Positions 23,471-34,837 of a stretch of 64,000 bases of DNA are shown piece after piece (position 1 is the first letter of the stretch; every line of letters begins with the position of its first letter). The DNA comes from Neurospora tetrasperma FGSC 2508 (lineage: Eukaryota > Ascomycota > Sordariomycetes > Sordariales > Sordariaceae), in contig NW_009799102.1 of assembly GCF_000213175.1 (NCBI RefSeq), forward strand, positions 2,091,774 through 2,155,773, given 5' to 3'. The position numbers and the translations under genes are program-made. The notes under the pieces were generated by a model. It was not told the origin of the DNA. It saw only the letters and a list, made by a program, of their open reading frames with translations, and made no database searches.

Positions 23471-24766
23471 TCAAAAATTCTGCGAGATGCCAGCCGTTTG
23501 CTGAGGGTAATGTCCGGAATTCTCAATGCGAGTATTCCGCCTCGCCACAACATCTCGAATGACCGGGGGTCCTGCGGGAGTAAAGTTGTTCGGGGCAACT
23601 GGTCCGTTATAGGCACCCTCGGGGGCGTTGTATGGTTTAGCGGTACCGTACTGCGGCTCATAATAACTAGTTCTTCCTCCATAGGCAACTCCGATAGGGG
23701 CCTCGCCGGACTCGTCAGAGCGGGCAGCTGCGCTGTAATGAGACGAGGCGTTTGAGGGTCCTCGGTGAACATTGGCGTCTGGGCTATCACCGGCTGAAGG
23801 TCCCATTGCTCCCAGGATCTCGCCTTCGGGCGAAGGTGGTTCAATCAACGGCTCGCCAGATCGTGCGTCAGATACGGTTCCCCGGGTTGGCGATGTGGTG
23901 TCGGAATAGGCAACGCCAGGCATGCCGCCTGAAATGGTCGTTGAGGCCTTCCTTCCAGCCGAACTCGCGAGGGTCGTAGAGCCCCAGCCCCTGTACCCGG
24001 ACGTTCCATCCTCCCTCATCTCGTACACTCCAGCAGCACCACCGCCGGCAACGGCAGGTATCGTAGGGTCGACATTGGGGTTGTAGCCATAGTCCTCCAC
24101 TTCCCTTCGCCTCTGTTCCTCGGCATCCCTCCTTTGCTTCCGCTTTCTCCAGAGGAAGATACCGGCCAATACCAAAAGGGCAACGGCAACAATGGGCACC
24201 ACTACCGCAATGGCAATCTTCCCACCGCTACCCAATCCACCACCGCCAGAGGAAGCACCCTTAGTAGCATCAATGGCCCCGGCCGATGTGGTGGTCGAAG
24301 AACTGGAGGTGGTGGGGTTCGCGGAGGGTACTACTGTCTCGGTAGTAATGATTTGCGTAATCTTGGTTCGTGTTTCCCCTTCAGTCGTGATAATCTGGAC
24401 GCTAGTAAAAGTTTCCGTGCTCGGCTGCTGCGTAGTGGTGGGCGGCGCCGGTGTTGATGTCGTTGGCGGAGCTGTGGTAGAGCTTATTGGTGGCGGCTGT
24501 TGCGTCGTCGAGGTAGTAGGCGTTGATGATGGCGATGGTGGTGGTATAGCTGAGGATGATGAAGGAGAAGTCGGCAAAGCCGAGGAAGTCGTACTAATAG
24601 GCGGCTGCACTGACGGTACTGAGGTGGTGCTGATGATAGTGGTCGGCCCAGGCGGGGCCGCCGTGGTAGGGTCGTTGACCGTTGCTGTATTCGGGTCAGC
24701 AGGAGTCCCAGGGGCGGTTGTTGCCTCGGGACCTGAGATGCCCGTACTTGTGTTGTTGCTGGACAT
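23471..24766 (-). CDS. S/T/P-rich single-pass membrane protein
   Basis: The coding part is one exon of 431 aa from ATG 24766. Residues 1-180 are a Ser/Thr/Pro-rich mucin-like ectodomain, and 183-206 a strong membrane helix (KIAIAVVVPIVAVALLVLAG). This is followed at once by basic RKRKQRR and a 220-residue cytoplasmic tail rich in Gly, Ser and Tyr, ending SQNF. The layout resembles fungal cell-wall stress sensors of the Mid2 type, but no WSC domain or signal peptide is visible. A leader intron is likely: donor GTACGT at 25041, branch TGCTAAC near 24825 and acceptor ATCAG close to the start. This is why the more 3' ATG was preferred over the one at about 24820, which would add 18 residues. Sensor function is only suggested by layout. 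Confidence 0.75.
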   Translation of the reverse strand: MSSNNTSTGISGPEATTAPGTPADPNTATVNDPTTAAPPGPTTIISTTSVPSVQPPISTTSSALPTSPSSSSAIPPPSPSSTPTTSTTQQPPPISSTTAPPTTSTPAPPTTTQQPSTETFTSVQIITTEGETRTKITQIITTETVVPSANPTTSSSSTTTSAGAIDATKGASSGGGGLGSGGKIAIAVVVPIVAVALLVLAGIFLWRKRKQRRDAEEQRRREVEDYGYNPNVDPTIPAVAGGGAAGVYEMREDGTSGYRGWGSTTLASSAGRKASTTISGGMPGVAYSDTTSPTRGTVSDARSGEPLIEPPSPEGEILGAMGPSAGDSPDANVHRGPSNASSHYSAAARSDESGEAPIGVAYGGRTSYYEPQYGTAKPYNAPEGAYNGPVAPNNFTPAGPPVIRDVVARRNTRIENSGHYPQQTAGISQNF

Positions 24767-27700
24767 GTTGAAAACCTGACGTTCCAACCGTGGGAAGTCC
24801 CTTCTGATCCGGGGTGTCATGTTAGCAATAGGTAGGGACTCGAGATGCTCATTGGTGAGTATGAGAAAAAGCACTGGACGAAAGGTCAAAATGGAAAGAG
24901 AAAAGGAGGAGCCACCAAGACGCCGAAGGCTCCGAGATAAGGGAAGCCAAGCGCAAACAGTTGCGCATTGTTGATGGTGAGAAATAGCGGAAATAATTCA
25001 ACAGACAGTGAGTGGCAAGGGCTAGTGCGCAAGCAAACGTACCTTTAGATGGGCTGAGCCCTAGTCCAGCACGCAGATTGAAAAGCAATCGGTCGCGATT
25101 TGCGAGAGGGTTTTCTTGGGCTTTGATGGGGGAGTTGTTTGAGGAGTTGAGGCGCAAGATGGAACGAAGACCGCTCTCTGGCTGGATATAGCGCGATGCG
25201 GATCCGTCACCTAAAACTAGCGGCTACTCGGCTGGCGGACAGTTCTGGGCGTCGAGTCGCAGACGCAGGGGCAAACGCAGAGGGACCTGGGCGATCAGCT
25301 ATTGGGCGGCAAAGGACAGGCTGAGAGAGCTGAAAAGCAAAGACTGCTTGCTTGCAGGGCGGCTTGCGCGGCAGTGATTGAGACCCGGGCTGTTGTGTAT
25401 CGGAGGTTGTGGTGGTGTTGAGCGTGTTTTGTTGTCGGAGAGAAAAGTCGGCGACAGCGGTAGGCAGCAAGGAACAGTCTCTGGCCGAAGAGCGAGTGCT
25501 TGGATGGGGTTGGAAATGGGCGCGATGGACAGGGGGCGCGGGCTTTGGCGAGATTCTTTTGAGCAGGTTGGTTGGTGTTCCAATGGCATGTGTCTTGGAG
25601 CTAAAAGCCAAGCACAATGGTCCGTCCGCCTGTGTGTAAGCCGGTTCCGTGGTGCTTCCGGGCGTTGGTAGCGCGAGTTCCTCGGAGGGCGGTGCTCTAC
25701 CTCTACCTTCTAAAAAGAGGCGGTACGACGGTCAATGTCACCCAGATAAGCGTTCTGGATTCGGATACGATGGTGCGAAGCCAGTGATGTGCTATCGATT
25801 TGAGGGGAACCTAGTAACAAAGTGGAATGCCTCTTCCCTTTTTTTTTGTTTTTGTTTTTCCTTCAAGTTTTCTTTTTTGGATGCTCTCCGATCACCATGT
25901 ACTGATGTAGTGTAGAGGTATGTTTCCAGATGCCAAGCAGGTGACAGTCAAGGAAGGGATGGAAGTGGAAGAGTTGAGATGACAGCCGTTGTCTGTGTGG
26001 ACAAGGGAAGTGAACTGACGCCCGCTGTGTCTGGGTGAAGTTGGGATGAACGGGTTCGAAGACTGTGCGCTTCTTTGGTGGAGCGGGCGAGCATCACTTG
26101 AGCGAACCTATGTCGATCGGAGGGTGCCACAAAAACAAGTCCAAATGAGATGAAAGCCAGACCGCTCGCTTGGGTGCAGTGCGGGCCTCTTTTTTTGTTT
26201 TGTTTTTTTTGCTGTGTTTGCGATTGCACCTCAGTGATGGAAACTCGGAGATGTCCCAAGGTCCTGGAATCTGGGAATACCCAAGATGATCCAAAACAGA
26301 GTTTCAAAACAATGGCGAGAACACGGGTCAATGACGTGAACTGGGTATAATTTCGTATTCTGAAGAGAAGCGAGAGGGGATAAAACCGGAAGACAGGCTC
26401 CATGTGTCTGATGTACCTATAACCGCGGCCCCACAAGGCGTGGATGCTTCTGTGGATGCCATCAAAGACGACGGGAATCCAGCAACAACAAAGCCCTCCT
26501 TGAGGTGCTTCTACTTTGCGAGAGCGAGGTGGTGGACCTGCCTGAGGTGCTGCACATTCCAGTTCCAATTCAGCCGCATTTTCAGCGCTTCTGGCAACCG
26601 CGATGCCTGTGATCGTGGTACCTACAGTTTACCCCTGGTTTGATTGCTAGCATGGTACTTGCAGTGAGCTCTCTACATACCCTAGGTATCTTGAGCAGGG
26701 CACTCTGCCCACTTTCATGATGGCCAGGCGCGACTGCTGACATGCCCAGCGTCCAGTTGGCCATTGCTCGCCTTGGAGTGGTTTTAACCAATGAGAGCAG
26801 AGAATTCCTTGCCCTTTTCCTTTATCCGAGGACCCGCCGGCGCAAGTCTCAAGCTAACAATCAAGCCAAGGTTGAACTACTATACACTACTTCGCTAGCC
26901 CACTGGAAGAAATGCGCAGTGGTAGAGAAAAAGAAAAAAAAGAAAAAAAAAATATGACGGGCAGTTCCGGCAACAGCGGCACCTCTCTAGCTATGGACAG
27001 AAGGGCAGCCGAACAGCATACGAGAGAACCAATACTACCTACCCCGGAAATACGAGGATCACAAGAGGGCTCCAACAACACCAACACCGCAGACTCACAA
27101 AGTGGCAATTGACACGACCGGACAGACAAAACCAACACCAACAACACAAAAAAAAGGGTCTATTCCACCAATCTATATACTTACCCTTTCAGCCTCTTCT
27201 CTACGTCAATGTCATTTCCCCTTCCAGGTTTCTTTTTTTATTCTAGTGTAGCATCGATCACAATCCCGCTTTCTCACGGCCTGGCCGCTCTTCTTCACCT
27301 TTCTACTTTCCGCACTTGTGTCTTCCCTATAAAATCCCCCACAATACTGTCAGTTTGTGTAGGCGCTACGTATAAAGGCATCACGTTACCAACGGCGAAA
27401 CCCGACAAAGTTCAAAAAGAACAACGGTGCCCTGGACACCAACCTTTTCCAGATTGTCCGCGTTCCGCTTCCAGTTGATGTGTCCACCTGACCAGAGAAG
27501 AAAAAATTGACATGTAGGGCGACGAGAGGGGGGGGGAAAGCGAAATTAAACATCTCCATCGATGCCAGATCGGAGGGCGGTGGTGTTCGGCGGTTTTCCA
27601 TACTCAATTCTAATTCCAAGTCGCCCCAGCCTCACAATGGGACAGGATTCCCCGGTCTTGGCAAGGTCCCGAGCTAGCGGCCCTTGCGGATGGCCGGGAC

Positions 27701-29221
27701 TTGGGAGGTTTTCCGCTTGTCGTGTGAGTTTAGCGGGCCGGTGACAGCTGCGAGTTTGGGTTTGGACTGTCATTCATGTCTCGGCGTCGTCGTAGTCGAC
27801 GTCGTAATCCAAGATTGCTGCTGATGGCGATGGGAGGAGTGTTTGAAGATGGCCTCTCCAAATTGCTGTGTGCCCGTGCTTTGACGTATTTCCATTGGAA
27901 AAATCGATCGTCAAGGACATCAATGCCATACTTGTCAGGGAAATGCACAACTTGTATAAGAGAAAGTGATGGCTATCTTCAAATGCAATTAGTGTAGAAA
28001 CACAAAAACTGGGGTTTCGGCACCTGCGTCATCCATCCAGTAATTCGCATTGAGCATATTCATATCTGTCTCAACCAACCAAGTTTTGCTTCCATCTACT
28101 ATGTAAATGCTTTAGTTGGTCGTCATAACCAATACACTACACTAATCTAGTACATGAATACCAAGCATATCAGTGGCGAGTAAAATACACGCCCAGCCGT
28201 ATCTTATACCGTACTGCACCTCTGCAGATATAATACAGAGTGCACTACGTTGTTAGCGTGGTGAAATGGCAAGTGGCGACAATGGTAATCTTTTCTACAA
28301 AAGATCATTGGTGTGCCCGCCACCAACCTGTCAAATTCTGTAAGGTTCCGGTACCGCGCTAACAAACTACACTAAATGCCGGCCGAGGTGTACAGTACGT
28401 GTAAAACAGCAAAATATCCCACGAAAACGTCACGTCATGTATGAGACTCTACAGTACCGAAGCGATCAAAACTTTGGAACCAACAAAAGATCGACAACCG
28501 TATCAGCTAGTGTATGATGGCTGATATAGTGTACATGCATGCACGATTGGAAGTTTGGAAGGTTCTTCGGCTCTCGGAACGTCCAGTGGCGTTATCCTAC
28601 TGCAGTGGAATGTTTGGCTCACTATTTGCAATTCACAGCCTCATGAGCTGACTTGACTAACTGCAATGACTGGTTGAGGAAGCCACGAGGAACGGCTGAT
28701 GGCTGATGGCGGGCTCTGGAAATAGAAGTTGATGTTGTGAGAAAGATGCATTTGTCCGTCTGGAGAGACAACGGAGTGGCTGATTACCGATCCGACCCGA
28801 CTTACTCTTGGGATAACGTTGTCGGTCACATGTTGCTCCTTACCCTGTTCGTCTGCTGCGATGATGAAGCGACGTGGCTGTTTAATAGACCGTATGATTG
28901 AATGTATGGATATCAACAAAGGGAAGGAGAAGAACCATTCCAAAACTTGGAAGAACGTGATAGGAGAACTAAAGAGAGAACTAAAGAGAGAACTAAAGAG
29001 AGAACTAAAGAGAGAACTAAAGAGAGAACTAAAGAGAGAACGTGAGAAAATAAGTGAAGAAAGAAGTTGAGGGAAAGCTAAAAAGAGATACTATAGTCAA
29101 GAGTAAACGTACAAATAAAACATCAATGTCATCGTCATTTTCATTAATCGTCTACCAGCAGACTCCCTCATACGTATACATTACCCAACCTCCTCTCCCG
29201 TCTTTGCCTTCCATCCCGCAA
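24767..29221. other. 4.4-kb stretch without a convincing gene
   Basis: The left part (to about 25200) looks like the leader and promoter of the S/T-rich membrane protein. The rest has short unrelated frames, several A or T runs (near 26200 and 26930) and a 12-bp tandem array at 28964-29041. No frame shows domain-like sequence, splice-linked continuity or a known RNA. A non-coding transcript cannot be excluded. Confidence 0.45.
28964..29041 (+). repeat. 12-bp tandem repeat, about 6.5 copies
   Basis: The unit GAGAACTAAAGA is repeated head to tail without a mismatch through six full copies and half a seventh. It lies about 180 bp beyond the nuc-2 stop codon. Confidence 0.95.
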
Positions 29222-32200
29222 CTACACATCAATATACTCATTAAACCTCAACACACCATTACTCTTGAGCAACCCATCCACGCCCTTGGGCAACTTGGGA
29301 AAGGGATCTGCCCCAGCCAATCCTCCCAACGCACCACTAATCCCCAACTGCTTATCACCACCGTCTTTGCTATTCGCCGCCTCAGGTTCACCCGACTTGT
29401 CCACCACCAGAGCCAACCCATGAGACTTGATAGCGTCAACCAGTGCTGGCACCATGTCCTGTAGTCATTCACAACCGTTAGTGAAAACATTCACTTTAAG
29501 AGGAAAGTGTTGGGGGGAAAGAGAGAGACAGAGAGAGAAAACTTACCAACAGCCTTGAACAACAAATCAGCCCCATCAAGTTATTGCTCGTCGCCGTCCT
29601 CACCACATCCTTAATCGAGCTCGTCCTCCTCCCGTCACTCTGCAGTGTCCTTTCATCTGCCGCCTCCCGTCTACTAGCAGCCGTAGTCCCGCCCATATCC
29701 TCGTCGCCATCTCCCTTGCTACGACATCCCTGTTGCTGCTGCTGCTGCTTCCGATCCTCTCTTCCCATATCATTGCACAAGAACACAGGGAAGTTCGGTT
29801 GCTTCCAGTTCAGCGCCGTGCACAAGGTAGGATTATACGAACTAAACACCACCGACCGGACGCTATCGGGTCTTTCAGCCCTCTGCGCGCGGGCATGGTC
29901 GAAGACGACGCTGAGGATCGCATCGGCGAACTCATTGACGTCGTCCGCCACAGTGCTGCTATTGGATTCAGCTTTTTCGTCGGCCGTCGGGTACAGGACC
30001 TGGATGTTGACGTGCATGCCCTTGGGAAGCAGGAAGAGGGCCTCGTGGAGGGTTATCCCGATGTTGGCGAGGATGCGATGGACGTCGGCTATTTGGTCGA
30101 GGGTGTAAGTAGACAGCTCGGAGAGGTTGGTTCCGTTTCTGGCGGCTGCCGTGACGGTCTGGAACTGGGCGAGGGTAAGCGTGGACACGGGGACGTCGAT
30201 ACCGCCGCAGTTGATGGTCCATCTGGGCCAGAGTACAGGAACCCCGTCCTTGGTGTGCTGGACGTAGATCTGGACAAAGTCGCCCGACAGACTGGAGCCG
30301 GTGACGAAGGTGCTTGTGTTTGTGTCAAACTGGCTCGTGGCCTTCCAGTACGTCTCAAAGTCCGTGATCTCGAGCGGCGTTCCGCTGAAGGGTTTGATAA
30401 TTTGGACGTGGAAGCTGATCTGGCCAATGGCGCGCAGCCGAGGGTCAAATAGCGGCAGGCAGCACTTGCCAGAGCTGCTGAGCAATGCACGGAAGATATT
30501 TGGTAGAGCGACAGTCTTCGCAATGACCTTGGCGCCATACGTCGGGAATACCTCAAAGTCCAAAGTGAAGGATTCAAGATTGTCGATCTGAAATGACGCA
30601 ACCCTAGTGTCTTCTTGGAAGGGAAGAATAATATTCTTGGGGATGAGGTCCGATGACTTGGATGAGATGGTAAGGCGAGCGGCTGGATACTTGCCGTCCT
30701 GGAAGAATAGTAGAGGTTGTTCGCTGTCTTCCTCAAAGCTGATCTGCACAACGGTTTTGGTGTCAAGAAAGTTGTGACCGTACCGGCGTAGGGGAATGAT
30801 AGGGGGCGGTAATTCGAGCGCGGGGATGGGATCAATCGCGTCGAGGGACATGGGCATTGGCGCAGTGCTGCTAGCCATGGGAGGCAAGGCTCCTCCAATG
30901 TGTATAGGTGGGAGCTCGCTTGCCGCCTTCTCCTTTTTAGTTGGTGTGAGAAGCTTCATACACTCGAGATGCCCTTCCCAAGCCGCATAGTACATGGCAG
31001 GAAGGTCCTTCTCGTCGAGAATGTTGGGATCTGCGCCGATCTCGAGCAAAGCCTGCAGGCACGGGACATTACCCTCACTTGCTGCATGAACCAAAGGGGT
31101 CCAGCCGTAAAGCTTATCGATCTGATCGAGATCGGCTCCGTACTGCTTAAGCAGCACTAGAATCTCCGGAGTCTGCCCTGATCTTGCGACCAAATGTTGA
31201 GGGTAAAGACCCTCGGCGTCAGCAAGAATCTTGGCACCATGCTTGAGAAGCAGCTCGACGATTGCCACTGAGCCATGTTGACAGGCAAGGTTTAGTGGTA
31301 CATGGTCGGTATCAGACACCGGGTCTATCCGGGCAGACCTCTCGAGTAACCTACCGACACACTCAAGATGGTTACGGACGATGGAATGGACCAGGGGCGT
31401 GAAGTTGTCGTGGTCAATAAGATTGATAGTCTTGGGGGAAGCTACAGACCGGGAGGTTAGTCGTGCACCAGAAAACAGCATCTAGATGAGTGTGAGCATA
31501 CCATTGAGCAAGGCGTCAATCATGTCGAGACGCCCATGCGTGCTGGCATAGTGTAGAGGTACACGTCCATACGCGTCAGTCCTCTCCGCGTCGACTCCCT
31601 TCGACAGACCGTACTCCAGAACAAACGAGTTACCATATATAGCCGCCTGGTGGAGACAGTTCCGCTCATTGATATCATCCCAGGACTGAATGTCGACAAG
31701 TCCAGTGTCGAGAAGGACCTTGAGCGCTTCAAGCGAGCCTTCGTTGATGGACGCCAGGAACGTCCGCGTAACCCGTTCCGCTAGCGAGACATCGGCAGAG
31801 CCATCTGGAGCTGCTGTGGCCTTCAAACGGTCCAGCATATCTTTGAGGGAGTCGATGTTTCCCGAGAGAACGGTGTCAAGCAGTAACGTATCGGCATCGC
31901 CCTCGTCAGTCCCAAGGAGATGTTGAGTGCTAACGACATGGTCGTGATCGGGCCTGGTTTCGAAGCTGACGTTGTCCCCATCAGCCCACGCTCCCAGTTC
32001 TTGTAAACTGGTGGTCGCTTGATCTGACAGCTCGCTGATGACGGTTGGGTTAAAGGCTGGTCGTTTCTCGACGACTCTTGAGAGATATAGCTCCTTTGTC
32101 TTGGACTTTGCTGTCTTGTCCCATTTCTTAAGAATTTTGGAGAAAGCTGTACCGTTGATCTCGACGAACTGTTGCAATTTGTTCAGGTCGTTGACAAACT

Positions 32201-32918
32201 GCTGGAAACCCTCTTGAAGGGTAGTGAACTTGGTGGACCGTCGTGAGGTCCCGCCGCTTCTTGATCGTAGAGCCTTCTTCTTGTCAAGAAGCGTCTTGAG
32301 CCGAATCTTTAGCTCGGCTTCCTTCTGGACATAGCAAGCGTTGACCTTGTCCAACTCTCTGTCCTAGACAATTGTTAATAATGCAAGGTACTGAGAGAAA
32401 TACCTTACGTACTATTTGGAAGAAAAACGTGGCCTTGTTGGCCTGAAGAGCAGACTGGGTATCTAGAGGCTCGCCCGGTGCACGTCGAAGGTCCGTTTGC
32501 GGAGGTAGAATAGGGGTCGCCGATAGCTTCTTGATAAGCTGTATGTGAAAGTGTCAGCATCTGCGTCGCAGTCAACCGTATCTTGTGATAGAACGATGTA
32601 GTTTTCAAAATCGCAAAGAGCCAAGAATGCTGATATGAGCCCCCAAGTCCAGGCTTGGCAACATCATGATAATGCGCGCGAGCAGCAACAACAATAACAG
32701 CAACCGGAACGCATACCTTTTTGAGAGCTTTGTAGTTTACAAAGCTGGCAGCATACTCGGGGACCTCAAGCTGCCGCTTCTGTATTTGTTTGCCGAACTT
32801 CCTGTAGTGTCATATCGTCTTAGCGCCCAACGATAACGGATGAAAATGAATCAAGAAGGCTTTCATCTCATGCTAGTGAGATTAGGGAAAAGTGAGGCTA
32901 GAGATCGCAGACTTACAT
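29222..32918 (-). CDS. nuc-2: NUC-2 / Pho81 phosphate-sensing CDK inhibitor (SPX-ankyrin-GDPD)
   Basis: Six exons: 32918-32917, 32801-32717, 32538-32413, 32363-31502, 31441-29547 and 29458-29222, giving 1068 aa, close to N. crassa NUC-2 (about 1066). Exon 1 contributes only AT of the start codon; the G comes from exon 2, giving the canonical SPX start MKFGKQIQKRQLEVPEY. The SPX domain (1 to about 175) includes the lysine face K147, K150, K151 and K154 (FSKILKKWDK), where family members bind inositol pyrophosphates. Ankyrin repeats span about 270-530. A degenerate glycerophosphodiesterase-like region follows, with a Q run near 29740, ending RFNEYIDV. In Neurospora, NUC-2 blocks the PREG/PGOV cyclin-kinase pair when phosphate is low, freeing transcription factor NUC-1. 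An upstream frame lies in its leader. Confidence 0.96.
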
Positions 32919-34837
32919 GGTGCCTAACGACGGCTACTGACATGCAGAAGCCTGGCGATGCGGTAAGAAAGTTGATGTCTGTGGTGAGACAATGCCGGTA
33001 GTTGCTTTCACGGTCTAGCACATGAACCGATAAGACAGGTCTCTGGAGGGGAACACAAGACCCAAGATCACGAGAGATTCGGTTCGGTGATTAGAATCCG
33101 TCCCGGAGGTGACCTATGATCTGTGTGTTAGCTAAGAAGGGTCTTTATAGGATGTGGAGTAGTGAAGATTCAGCCATAAGAGTGTTGGACACATACAATG
33201 ATAAGTTCTTCCTCCTGATGTCGGGTACACAGGATGAGAGACTTGCAACGAGGACGGCTGTGGAGGAATGAGGTCAAAGTCCAGCGCCAGATTTGCCTCG
33301 GTGGGAATGTGAAGCTTTTGAAGGACCAGTTACGGAGTCGATTACTGGTGAAAAAGGCGCTAGCGAGGTTGGATGGAACGTGAAGGTCGGGATGGAATCC
33401 GGATAGACGGGAGGTGGGAGTGGACGGGGAAGCTTCTTCAGACATGCACTGATGCAGTGAGGTGAGTGGTCTGTGAGGGATGGATGGAGTTCAGTTACAA
33501 AGTACTTTCTTTGGATGCTCCGTCTCGAAACTGAAAGATGACGGTGTCTGAGATGGCCGAGAACCTTTGCGGTTGCCTTTGGTGATGAGACCTCGGAGGA
33601 AAAGCGAAAGTAGTAGTAGTCGAGGACCCGAGCCAGCTGGATTCCAGTGGTTCTAGTAAAAAGTTAAGCACCAGCCCGTCAACCTACCAGCTTTTGAGTA
33701 TACAGCGAGAAAAGAGGAAAGAAAGGGAGGCTTGAAGGATGTGGAAAGGGAAGCTTAAAGGTACCCGAACCAAGGTGGGCAGGTGCTGAAGTGAGTGGTT
33801 GATGTTGGGTCCCCGAGTCCCCCATCCACATCGGGTCCCTCGTGTTACATGAGGTGTGGTTATCGATAGCGAAGTGGAAGGCGCGTATGGAACCAAGGCG
33901 CTGGCTGTCAGGGTTGATGCTGCCAGTGTCGCTGTCGGAGGCGCCAAGCCACCGGCATCTTGGTTGCTCCAGCACCTAGCTCCGACCTTTCGGAGATCTT
34001 AACATGACAGCACCTCAAACAGACACAGATGCCCGCCAATTGGCGTGAATCTCTGCTAAGGACGCCCTGGCCTTGGAGTTAGTTATTGCACCTCTGAAGT
34101 ACCGATCATCGACACATTCCCGTTTCATGCCCTCAGGTCATCCTGGGGAGACATGTCACTCATATGCAAAAGGTGTGTTCGTAACGAGTAAAAGGTCTCG
34201 TGAGCAGTTTGTCGTATCTTTGAGAGGTTAATACAAAAAGCGTACTGCTATTCTGAGCTTCCATCTCGCCGGTTACATCTCTCTCAAACACTGTGACAAA
34301 CGATTATGGGGTTTCCACCGAAGGAGACCTTTTCTTGGGAGCCCCTGCCCTTGAATAGTTCACGTTCTCGCTTGGATGACAAGAGAAAGCGGAAAGGTCG
34401 CAAAGATGCCTAATTCAAACCGCTGGTTCATGTCGTCCAACAAGCCAATGAAAAGTCGTCATGCTGCCATGTGCCTGTGTTACAAGGCTGATTGATGAGC
34501 AGTCGTTGTGAAGAGGGGCATCCCATGCTGGAGCTTTCTCCAGCAGTGCGGGGCAAGCATGTGCTGTTGCCCGCATCTCACATTCGAGGGACCACTTGGG
34601 ATGACACCTAGTCTAGCCTGAAAGCATTCTGAAAGTTTGGAAAGACAGCGAGGAACATCGGTTGGCAACCTTGCCCTGCTCGTTGATGTAAGAAAAAAAA
34701 AGAAAAAGAAAAAAAAAGAAATGTCATGTAACCCAACAGTTGAATCCATCCACCTTTCTTTCATGGACTAAAAGGTATCTTGATTGAAAGCGGATTATAC
34801 AAACTTCCTATTGCCTCGAACAACTGCCTGTAATCCT
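32919..34837. other. nuc-2 leader/promoter and cue5 3' flank
   Basis: Apart from the 91-aa upstream frame no gene is seen. No clear CACGTG NUC-1 site was noticed. Confidence 0.45.
33170..33445 (-). CDS. Possible upstream ORF in the nuc-2 leader (91 aa)
   Basis: The frame has a true ATG at 33445 and TGA at 33172-33170, and ends 251 bp before the nuc-2 start on the same strand. The peptide begins MSEEASPSTPTSRLSGFHPD and has no recognised domain. If the nuc-2 transcript starts upstream of it, it would be a translated leader peptide and could lower NUC-2 translation. Whether the transcript covers it cannot be told from sequence. Confidence 0.35.
   Translation of the reverse strand: MSEEASPSTPTSRLSGFHPDLHVPSNLASAFFTSNRLRNWSFKSFTFPPRQIWRWTLTSFLHSRPRCKSLILCTRHQEEELIIVCVQHSYG

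Noticed and set aside
24192-24779. 195-codon plus-strand Val/Gly-rich frame
   Set aside because: Antisense shadow of the Ser/Thr/Pro-rich ectodomain; codon bias forces Gly and Val.
25948-26568. 206-codon minus-strand frame in the gene-poor stretch
   Set aside because: Composition looks random (mixed low-complexity and hydrophobic bits), no domain, and no splice-linked extension.
28964-29041. CRISPR-like array
   Set aside because: Units are contiguous 12-mers without spacers in a eukaryotic genome; a simple minisatellite.
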